A stretch of 26,091 nucleotides of DNA from a virus: the IMG/VR virus record IMGVR_UViG_3300034166_001444, positions 1 through 26,091 of that record. One strand, written 5' to 3'. Under the pieces are notes generated by a model, which was given only the letters and a program-made list of their open reading frames with translations, had not been told where the DNA came from and made no database searches. Positions within the stretch are counted from its first letter, which is position 1, and each line of letters opens with the position of its first letter. A program made the position numbers and the translations under genes. Below, piece by piece: positions 8,677 through 14,165 of the stretch.

Positions 8677-9269
8677 ACCCTCTTTGCTTCCTGTAGCACC
8701 GAGATATACAAATTGCCCATCCCTACCAAAGGCATCAGCCTTTCTTTCAAATCCTGATTGTGCATACGAATACAACCCAGAGTCGCAAATAAACCTTGTC
8801 GTGGCATCCATGCACCGGGCCAGCCACAAGCGCTTCCACCTCCATGCACCATAATCCCGTCTCGATACGGTCGACTATCCGGCCCTTCCTGCCCCTCTAA
8901 CCCCACGAGATCGAAAGAGTACCAACCGTAAGCACACCTATCTCCTGTCATGAAACTAGAAGAAGGGTTTTTCTCATAATCTCTATAAATACCCTTTTTA
9001 TTGACTCTGTACAATCCAGGCGGCGTATCTTCTCCGGTACGGCCCCACTCAGCTTCTTTTCCCTGACCCCTACATAAACAAGGTACAGACCACAGTCTCA
9101 TCCCTTTATGCGTGTACGCAGTAATAGTCTCATTTATATCATTAGCAATCAAATGGTGATCACCGGCTTTAAGCGGCGGCCGGATCTTCGGTCCCACCAT
9201 GCCCGAAGGCCACACAGGAGACGCGATAGCCACTGAAAACAACCCGTATAGGCCACTGTAGCGACCCAT
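8673..9269 (-). CDS. L,D-transpeptidase (YkuD-like) family protein
   Basis: The product has 198 residues. The catalytic region is visible: MVHGGG supplies the conserved His, and LFATLGCIRMHNQDL carries the nucleophilic Cys in the position of the YkuD motif [S/T]xGC[IV]R(M). A mildly hydrophobic N-terminus (GLYGLFSVAIASPVW) may be an export signal, but no clear cleavage site is seen. L,D-transpeptidases make or exchange 3-3 peptidoglycan links. In a phage this could act in lysis or wall entry, or be acquired cargo. It sits on the strand opposite to the tail genes, directly downstream of TnpB. Confidence 0.7.
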   Translation of the reverse strand: MGRYSGLYGLFSVAIASPVWPSGMVGPKIRPPLKAGDHHLIANDINETITAYTHKGMRLWSVPCLCRGQGKEAEWGRTGEDTPPGLYRVNKKGIYRDYEKNPSSSFMTGDRCAYGWYSFDLVGLEGQEGPDSRPYRDGIMVHGGGSACGWPGAWMPRQGLFATLGCIRMHNQDLKERLMPLVGMGNLYISVLQEAKRV

Positions 9270-9291
9270 TCATGAACCGTTGACGTACTCC

Positions 9292-9307
9292 CCCGCCTGA
9301 AGGCGGG
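9292..9307 (-). repeat. Right-end hairpin of the IS element
   Basis: CCCGCC-TGAA-GGCGGG forms a 6-bp stem with a 4-base loop, 25 bases beyond the tnpB stop on the minus strand. In this family such a hairpin forms part of both the TnpA substrate and the omega-RNA scaffold. Confidence 0.75.
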
Positions 9308-9331
9308 AGATTCTCGGATCTTCAGGAGCCC

Positions 9332-10507
9332 TCATGGTGCTTCCCCTCCCCGAGCTTCTCTAGCGCCCAGCCCGGACGCTGAATGGATTCCACGCTTGAG
9401 CACCACCTGAGCGGCGGCTACATCCCGATCGGCGGTGTAGCCGCACTCCGGGCAGTCGTGGACACGAACACTGAGATCCTTCGGCACTGCCGCCCCGCAC
9501 TCGGGGCATTGCTGGCTGGTGCCCCTGGCATCCACCTTCTTCACGCAGACGCCACGCTTCAGCCCGACCCATTTCAGGATCGAGATGAACTGGCTCCAGC
9601 CTGCATCGAGCACCTGCTTCGACAGGTTGCCGCGTGCCATCCCTGCGATGTTCAGCGCCTCAACCACGATGGTGTCGGCGGTGTCGCAGAGCCGGTGGGC
9701 TTCCTTGAAGTGGAAGTCTTTGCGGACATTGCTCAGGCGTTCGTGTTGCCTGGCGAGACGGTGCATGGCGATGCGCCAGCGGCTGCTCCCCTTGCGCTTC
9801 TTCGATGCCAAACGGTTCAGCTCTTTCAGCCTGTGTTGTCCGGTCTCGAAGAAACGGGGATTGGCCACCAACTCACCGGCACTGGTCGCCAGGAAGTTGT
9901 TGATGCCGACATCGACGCCGATCGCATTGCCGTGTGGCTGCGGTTCGGGGATGTCGATGTCCTGCTCAAGCGAGAGCATGGCGTAGAAGCCAGACGCTCG
10001 CTTGACGATCCGCACCTGCTTGACGATGGCGCCATCAGGCAGCGGACGAGACTGGCGTAGCTTCACCCAGCCGATCTTCGGCAGGCTGATGCGGCCAGCA
10101 GATAACACCTGCTTGTTCAACTGCGGGAACAGGAAAGACCTGATCCGTTTCTTGAACCTTGGGAAGCCCAGTCCTCGCTCCCATGTCGCCACAAAGGATG
10201 CCTCCAGGTTGCGGAGGACTTGCTGGAGAACATGGGTGTGAGGTTCCTTCAGCCATGGCCGTGATGGCTTGGCGGCTGCCAATGCAGCGCACTGCTTGGC
10301 GAAGGTGGGCTTGGGTGCATCCGGCGGAATGATGTACTCCTGCCGGATCGAGCAGGCGTTGACGGGTGATTTCTTCGCACGAGCGAAGTCCCGTCGCTCA
10401 GCCAGGGCGTAGTTCCAGACGCCTTTGCAGATGTCCAGCCAGCGGTCGAAAGTCTCGACCTGGGCGGGCGTCGGCAGCAGCTTGAACTCGTAGGTCTGGT
10501 TAAGCAT
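9332..10507 (-). CDS. tnpB: TnpB, RNA-guided RuvC-like nuclease of IS200/IS605
   Basis: The product has 391 residues from ATG 10507 (MLNQTYEFKLLPTPAQ, the usual TnpB start); an upstream in-frame ATG at 10747 would run through the element's left end and is not used. The RuvC triad looks intact: Asp199 in GVDVGINNF, Glu283 in IVVEALNIAGM, and Asp362 in TADRDVAAAQ. A zinc ribbon lies at Cys334/337 and Cys352/355 (CPECG...CPECG). TnpB uses an RNA from the element's right end to cut DNA and so promotes retention of the element. Intact catalytic residues suggest it is active or recently active. Confidence 0.92.
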   Translation of the reverse strand: MLNQTYEFKLLPTPAQVETFDRWLDICKGVWNYALAERRDFARAKKSPVNACSIRQEYIIPPDAPKPTFAKQCAALAAAKPSRPWLKEPHTHVLQQVLRNLEASFVATWERGLGFPRFKKRIRSFLFPQLNKQVLSAGRISLPKIGWVKLRQSRPLPDGAIVKQVRIVKRASGFYAMLSLEQDIDIPEPQPHGNAIGVDVGINNFLATSAGELVANPRFFETGQHRLKELNRLASKKRKGSSRWRIAMHRLARQHERLSNVRKDFHFKEAHRLCDTADTIVVEALNIAGMARGNLSKQVLDAGWSQFISILKWVGLKRGVCVKKVDARGTSQQCPECGAAVPKDLSVRVHDCPECGYTADRDVAAAQVVLKRGIHSASGLGAREARGGEAP

Positions 10508-10562
10508 GACTAAATGGTAGCCGTTTTCTTCAGGCTGTGCTGGACAAGGCTTTGAGGGAAAG

Positions 10563-10578
10563 CCGCCCTGAAGGGCGG
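10563..10578 (-). repeat. Left-end hairpin of the IS element
   Basis: CCGCCC-TGAA-GGGCGG forms a 6-bp stem, 56 bases upstream of the tnpB start codon. It has the same TGAA loop as the right-end hairpin. Confidence 0.7.
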
Positions 10579-10718
10579 GGCTTGAGACCCAGTTCCAAGG
10601 GTCAGCTACCAGGGCTGGCAGGGGCGGCACTGCCGCGACACCTTCCGGGATCTGAAGGCTTGCATCAGCGCGGTGGATCAGCGGCTGATGGGGGATTGCC
10701 CCATGGACCCTTAACGAG

Positions 10719-11015
10719 ATGCTGATGGGCAGCCGCTTGGTCGCCATTACGACTGAGGCCTTCCAGGGCAGCAGCGACCGAAGCTTCAGAGCTCCCCGCC
10801 CTCGTGCTCAGGGGGTAGGCAACCACCAAGCCAAGCTGACCGAGCGTGAAGCCAAGGAGATTCTCCGCGCTCGGGGGAACTGCTCTCAGGCTTCGCTGGC
10901 GGCTCGTTACAAAGTGTCACCCGCACTGATCAGCGCCATTCACCGGGGCAAAAAGTGGGGCCATCTTCAGCAGCAGTCCACTTCTAGTCCACCTGCAAAG
11001 GGTGCGCTACCATAA
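10719..11015 (+). CDS. HTH DNA-binding protein, possible HNH-endonuclease C-terminal fragment
   Basis: The product has 98 residues. The C-terminal half, AKLTEREAKEILRARGNCSQ then ASLAARYKVSPALISAIHRGKKWGHL, is a helix-turn-helix of the kind at the C-terminus of phage HNH homing endonucleases and related regulators. The N-terminal 35 residues are low in structure and no HNH core is seen. The transposon lies immediately upstream, so the original N-terminal region may have been lost. It could also be a free-standing regulator near the attachment site. The start at 10719 is uncertain. Confidence 0.5.
   Translation: MLMGSRLVAITTEAFQGSSDRSFRAPRPRAQGVGNHQAKLTEREAKEILRARGNCSQASLAARYKVSPALISAIHRGKKWGHLQQQSTSSPPAKGALP
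10975..10993 (+). repeat. AGTCCAC pair left of the att core (candidate integrase arm sites)
   Basis: AGTCCAC occurs at 10975-10981 and 10986-10993 (second copy AGTCCACC), 11 bp apart, i.e. about one helical turn. A similar pair lies on the other side of the tRNA-like core. This arrangement matches arm-type binding sites of tyrosine integrases. Confidence 0.5.
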
Positions 11016-11050
11016 ACGCAGTCGTAGAAAGCCTTCTCAGCGACTACCTA

Positions 11051-11097
11051 TCACTTTGGGGTAGTGGGGGTCGTGGGTTCGAATCCCGCCGCTCCGA
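11051..11097 (+). other. Probable attP core: 3' half of a tRNA-Pro(GGG)
   Basis: The sequence folds as the 3' half of a tRNA. The anticodon arm is TCACT-TTGGGGT-AGTGG (anticodon GGG at 11058-11060), the variable loop GGGTC, the T arm GTGGG-TTCGAAT-CCCGC (11073-11089), and the acceptor strand CGCTCCG plus A (11090-11097). No D arm or 5' acceptor strand (expected CGGAGCG) is seen upstream, so it is not a full tRNA. Phage tyrosine integrases often recombine into tRNA 3' ends and carry this piece to restore the gene. It lies 130 bp before the integrase start. Confidence 0.75.
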
Positions 11098-11107
11098 TTC
11101 AGTTACC

Positions 11108-11123
11108 GACTGAGATCTCAGTC
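11108..11123. repeat. Perfect 16-bp palindrome next to the att core
   Basis: GACTGAGATCTCAGTC is fully self-complementary. It lies 10 bp beyond the tRNA-like acceptor end and before the terminator. It could be a dimeric protein binding site, or part of the tRNA trailer carried with the att site. Confidence 0.7.
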
Positions 11124-11127
11124 ACAG

Positions 11128-11157
11128 CCCGCCTTCTCCCCCGAGGGCGGGTTTTTT
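11128..11157 (+). terminator. Rho-independent terminator
   Basis: A 9-bp stem (CCCGCCTTC / GAGGGCGGG, one G-T pair) with loop TCCCCC is followed by six T (11152-11157). It may be the trailer of the host tRNA-Pro gene after integration, or it may stop transcription entering the integrase. Confidence 0.8.
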
Positions 11158-11204
11158 GTTTCGGCCTGTTTGGACCCACTTAGGCCCACTCAGGCGCCAA
11201 AATC

Positions 11205-11224
11205 AGTCCACCTTTCAGTCCACC
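11205..11224 (+). repeat. AGTCCACC pair right of the att core (candidate integrase arm sites)
   Basis: AGTCCACC occurs at 11205-11212 and 11217-11224, 12 bp apart, just before the integrase start. Looser versions, GACCCACT and GGCCCACT, lie upstream near 11173-11190. These mirror the AGTCCAC pair left of the core. Confidence 0.5.
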
Positions 11225-11227
11225 GGC

Positions 11228-12280
11228 ATGTCCCTGGCCATCGCTCTCGGGGAGCTGAACGCCCGTCTCAAGGCCGGCCGACATCGCTGCAGCGCCGAGC
11301 AGCGCAAAGCCTCCCTGGTCCTCCGGGCCACACTGCCCGACCGCAGCGACCCCTCTATCTCGCGACAGCAGCGGATAAGCCTGAACCTCCCGGCCACTTA
11401 TGCCTCACTCCCTGAGGTCGAACGCCTAGCTGTCGGACTCAGCCATCAACTCCGAACTCGCACCTTCCACTGGGAAGCCTGGGAAGCGTCCGAGGCGGCG
11501 GAAATCACCACAGACGACTTTCACGCAGCTGCAGTCCGCCTCCACGCCACCAAATACCGCCACTCCCCCGAGCGCGGCTCCACTGCCTGGGCCAAGAAAT
11601 GGCAACCCGCCCTCCGCAAGCTGCCTCAGGGCCCCGTTACCGAAGCGATCCTCCTGCGCACTGTGCGGCGCCTCCCTGAGGGCTCTGCAGCCCGCCGCGA
11701 TCAGGGAAACATCCTGGCCCAAGTAGCTCGTTCCCTGGGGATTCCCGACGCCGCCCTGCTGGCAGCCTGCCGGGGCTACGGGGCAGCCTCCCTGCGTCCC
11801 CGGGACATCCCCTCCGATCCCGAGATCGAAGCCGCCTGGAGCTCCCTGCGCCTGCCGCACTGGCGATGGACCTGGGGCATGTGCGCCGCCTACGGCCTGA
11901 GGCCTCACGAGTGCGCAGAGCTGGTCTGGCTGGAGGACGATTGGATCGAAATCGCAGATGCCACGAAGACCGGCTCCCGGCGTGTGACCCCCTGCCCAAG
12001 TTCCTGGGTGCAGCTCTGGGGCCTGCGAGAGCTGCAGCGGCCTACCCAGTCTTCACAAACCTTAAGCAAAGCTTTCGCTGATGCTCTCACCCGAGACCGC
12101 GTCAGCACCAAGCCGTACTCCTTGCGTCACGCCTACGCCCTCAGGTTGCTGAGCAGGGGCGTCTCTGCAGATCTGGCTGCCCGCCTGATGGGCCACAGCC
12201 TGGCCGTCCATCAGCAGACCTACCAGAGGTGGATCGAGGCTGACCGGATTCAGAAAGCTATGCAAGGCTGTTCGCTTTAG
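11228..12280 (+). CDS. int: Tyrosine integrase
   Basis: The product has 350 residues from ATG 11228; an earlier in-frame start at 11156 would read through the terminator and arm repeats. Catalytic residues are visible: Arg225 in AYGLRPHECAEL, Lys247 in ATKTGSRR, Arg300 in YSLRHAYALRL (the usual His of HxxR is Tyr297), His323 in LMGHSLAVHQQ, and the nucleophile Tyr332 in TYQRW. The N-terminal half is the DNA-binding part. It would catalyse integration and, with an excisionase, excision at the tRNA-Pro-derived att site. It is GC-rich relative to the replication genes. Confidence 0.9.
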   Translation: MSLAIALGELNARLKAGRHRCSAEQRKASLVLRATLPDRSDPSISRQQRISLNLPATYASLPEVERLAVGLSHQLRTRTFHWEAWEASEAAEITTDDFHAAAVRLHATKYRHSPERGSTAWAKKWQPALRKLPQGPVTEAILLRTVRRLPEGSAARRDQGNILAQVARSLGIPDAALLAACRGYGAASLRPRDIPSDPEIEAAWSSLRLPHWRWTWGMCAAYGLRPHECAELVWLEDDWIEIADATKTGSRRVTPCPSSWVQLWGLRELQRPTQSSQTLSKAFADALTRDRVSTKPYSLRHAYALRLLSRGVSADLAARLMGHSLAVHQQTYQRWIEADRIQKAMQGCSL

Positions 12281-12325
12281 GGTATAGTTCAACCAGTTTA
12301 GGCCTGCGAAGGCCCAATCAGACCG

Positions 12326-12670
12326 ATGCCACTGAGCCTGTTGCCCGATGCCGACGAGCGTTCCGAGCTGTTGTATCGCCTCACACGTATTGAGGCTGTA
12401 CTAGACAGCCTGGTGCGAGCACAAGAAAAACATTCCGAATGGATTGATTCTGAAGAGTTTTGCAAACAAGTCGGAATCGCTCCAAAACAACTGACTTATT
12501 ACATGTCAAAAGGGACGCCGGGCGGTGATGCAGTACGAAACATCGGCACGGTTGCTCGTCCTCGGTATCGGTTCCATCGCGTGAAGGCCGTTGACCAGTT
12601 CCTGAATAGGGGTCTGCATAACCCAGCCCTCTATTTTCGTACGGCAAAATCCGCACCCAAGAATATGTAG
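12326..12670 (+). CDS. Probable excisionase / winged-helix DNA-binding protein
   Basis: The product has 114 residues. Residues 39-95 (EWIDSEEFCKQVGIAPKQLT then PRYRFHRVKAVDQFLNRG) follow the MerR-like excisionase pattern: 'xxxSxxEFCxxxGIxxxxLxxY', then a wing and a hydrophobic strand. An N-terminal helix (ELLYRLTRIEAVLDSLVRAQ) is likely a coiled coil. Its place 45 bp after the integrase on the same strand fits a recombination directionality factor. Another small DNA-binding role is possible. Confidence 0.55.
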   Translation: MPLSLLPDADERSELLYRLTRIEAVLDSLVRAQEKHSEWIDSEEFCKQVGIAPKQLTYYMSKGTPGGDAVRNIGTVARPRYRFHRVKAVDQFLNRGLHNPALYFRTAKSAPKNM

Positions 12671-12700
12671 AGGAGCAATGTGCGCGGAAGACCCCGACGC

Positions 12701-12916
12701 TCAGAGCTTGGAGATAGAAAGTATTGCTATGTACTTAGGATCAAAAAATGTAAGCGAGTTCTTTAATGCAATCTGCTGGGATAATCTTACTCTTAAGTCA
12801 TCAAGCCACCCTTCTTGTTCTGGATTCTCTAATTCCAGTAAGCAATCAGAATATCCGTAAATATCATCAGTTGAAACAAAACAGCAAACATGATAAAGAT
12901 TGTTAGCCCTCATCAT
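12701..12916 (-). CDS. Small unknown protein at the end of the replication operon
   Basis: The product has 71 residues. Its ATG follows directly after the TAA of the dCTP deaminase gene (12917-12919), with no spacing, which supports translation as the last gene of the minus-strand operon. It is acidic in the middle (LELENPEQEGWLDDL) and hydrophobic at the end (KYIAILSISKL). No family was recognised. A plus-strand frame over the same bases was judged less likely. Confidence 0.5.
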   Translation of the reverse strand: MMRANNLYHVCCFVSTDDIYGYSDCLLELENPEQEGWLDDLRVRLSQQIALKNSLTFFDPKYIAILSISKL

Positions 12917-13492
12917 TTACACCCTCGCTAAAGTCACACCAGCCGCCTGATTCTGGTACTTTCCCTGACCATAGGGCTTCAGACAGGGCTCACCTCGAAA
13001 AAACAGCGCCTGGCAAATACCTTCCATAGCGTAGATCCGCACATCAGCGTCGGCTGAATTGCTGATTTCTAGGGTCAGGTGACCTTCCCAACCCGCTTCA
13101 GCAGGTGTCGTATTTACGATAATGCCACAACGTGCATACGTGCTTTTACCGATAAATAGCACCGTAATATCTTCGGGAATCTTCAAGTAGTCATACACAT
13201 AAGCCAAGCTGTATGAGTGATGCCTTGCGATGAAAAAACTACCATCTTCATCGGTATGCAGTGGGTCATCCTCCAGATTCTTTGGATTAAACCGCTTCGG
13301 ATTTATGACCGTCCCCGGGATATGGCGGAAGCTCTTGAACTGATCCGGAGCCAACCGCAAGTCGTAGCCGTAAGAACTGGCACCGAAACTGATTGCTGCG
13401 ATGTCATCAACCTTTCGTATCTTCTCGGGGACGAAAGGTGTGATCATACCCGCTTCCGCCAGTTCGCGGATTTGCAAGTCATTCAGAAGCAT
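12917..13492 (-). CDS. dcd: dCTP deaminase
   Basis: The product has 191 residues, the usual length. The family signature is present: GKSTYARCGIIVNTTPAEAG followed by WEGHLTLEISN, with Glu142 in the place of the catalytic Glu, and the C-terminal QGKYQNQ loop that closes over nucleotide. It converts dCTP to dUTP (and ammonia), the first step toward dTTP. No separate dUTPase is seen in the window. With ThyX and the dNMP kinase on the other strand it would shift the pool toward dTTP for phage DNA. The start overlaps the upstream gene by 14 bp. Confidence 0.9.
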   Translation of the reverse strand: MLLNDLQIRELAEAGMITPFVPEKIRKVDDIAAISFGASSYGYDLRLAPDQFKSFRHIPGTVINPKRFNPKNLEDDPLHTDEDGSFFIARHHSYSLAYVYDYLKIPEDITVLFIGKSTYARCGIIVNTTPAEAGWEGHLTLEISNSADADVRIYAMEGICQALFFRGEPCLKPYGQGKYQNQAAGVTLARV

Positions 13493-13682
13493 TGCTTTTA
13501 CCTACATTTGTACTACGTGTGTACTGCGCTAAACGGGCTGAAGCCCGCGCTCGCTTTTTACCCAAGTTCCAATCGTAAAAGAACTGAGCATCATCAACGA
13601 GGCGGACTAACAACCCGTTCGGCAGCTTACGAGCTATTACAGTTAAGCGGTGCAATAGCTCGTTTCTGTGGTCGACGCTCAC
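13479..13682 (-). CDS. Small unknown protein (67 aa)
   Basis: The product has 67 residues: MSVDHRNELLHRLTVIARKL, then PNGLLVRLVDDAQFFYDWN and a basic tail. Its start overlaps the cyAbrB stop (ATGA, 13679-13682), and its end overlaps dcd by 14 bp, so it is coupled to both. A compact helical protein is likely. The function is unknown. Confidence 0.6.
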   Translation of the reverse strand: MSVDHRNELLHRLTVIARKLPNGLLVRLVDDAQFFYDWNLGKKRARASARLAQYTRSTNVGKSNASE

Positions 13683-14098
13683 GCAGCAACAGCTTCGAGT
13701 TCCGCTTCTTTTTTCTTGAACCGGCCCTTGGAATCCCGAGGCTCAACTTCAGCCGCCCGTTGGAGAAGCACTACCCGAACTTCGCCAGGAGAGACAACAA
13801 TCTGCAGTTTGTCACCAGGATCGAAGCCTGCGTCCTCTGTGTAGGTCTTGCCCAGCAGCATCACACCATTCGTGTGAACAGTTGTGACATACCGTGCTGC
13901 TTTGCCCCTGTTCCGATTCGGATCAGCACCGACTTTCAGATCCTTAGCAGCGAGCAGCTGCGTCATGAAGCTTTTCTTCAGCACTTGCGGCTTTCCTGAA
14001 GTGGTCGTCCGCACGTACCCAGCTCCGCTAGCTAAGTCAGTTTCAGAAATGCCAGGGTTGGCTTGGACAAATGAAACCAGTTCGTCGCCTGTCAGCAT
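13679..14098 (-). CDS. cyAbrB-like transcriptional regulator
   Basis: The product has 139 residues with the two-part layout of cyanobacterial AbrB-like proteins. The N-terminal module (LTGDELVSFVQANPGISETD, then LASGAGYVRTTTSGKPQVLK, AAKDL) is followed by an AbrB-type beta module (ARYVTTVHTNGVMLLGKTYT, then DAGFDPGDKLQIVVSPGEVRVVLL) and a basic C-terminal tail (SKGRFKKKEAE). In hosts, cyAbrB proteins bind DNA broadly and influence carbon and nitrogen genes. A phage copy in a replication operon may reprogramme the host or regulate phage promoters; this role is inferred. Confidence 0.75.
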   Translation of the reverse strand: MLTGDELVSFVQANPGISETDLASGAGYVRTTTSGKPQVLKKSFMTQLLAAKDLKVGADPNRNRGKAARYVTTVHTNGVMLLGKTYTEDAGFDPGDKLQIVVSPGEVRVVLLQRAAEVEPRDSKGRFKKKEAELEAVAA

Positions 14099-14165
14099 TG
14101 GAATGAAAGGAATGCGTTTTTAGCCTAACCCGTGCTGCGGGAAAAAGCAACCAAACCAGAACAGG

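Larger units (their letters stand above)
9283..10600 (-). mobile_element. IS200/IS605-type element carrying only tnpB (ends approximate)
   Basis: A TnpB gene is flanked by GC-rich hairpins with the same TGAA loop: CCCGCC-TGAA-GGCGGG at 9292-9307 (right end) and CCGCCC-TGAA-GGGCGG at 10563-10578 (left end). Subterminal hairpins that are not inverted repeats of each other are a feature of this family. On the minus strand the right-end hairpin is followed by GGGGAGTACGTCAAC. No tnpA gene is present, so it would depend on a transposase supplied elsewhere. The exact tips are not determined; the ends given are estimates. Confidence 0.7.

Noticed and set aside
9383-10060. Plus-strand 225-aa frame across tnpB
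   Set aside because: It is antisense to a TnpB with intact catalytic residues and has no recognisable motif.
10508-10747. N-terminal extension of TnpB to an ATG at 10747
   Set aside because: It would read through the element's left-end hairpin; TnpB proteins start at the MLNQTYEFKLL-type sequence.
11051-11097. Complete tRNA-Pro gene
   Set aside because: No D arm or 5' acceptor strand was found upstream.
11156-11227. Earlier integrase start at 11156
   Set aside because: It lies within the terminator T-tract and the arm-type repeats; ATG 11228 gives a normal N-terminus.
12289-12294. TCAACC between integrase and excisionase as a further operator half-site
   Set aside because: It lacks a good partner half-site and six bases are easily found by chance.
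12678-12860. Plus-strand 60-aa frame with AGGAG just before the ATG
   Set aside because: The AGGAG sits only two bases from the ATG, and the minus-strand gene over the same bases starts right after the dcd stop and has better protein character.
13217-13999. Plus-strand 260-aa frame across dcd and cyAbrB
   Set aside because: It is antisense to two genes with family signatures.
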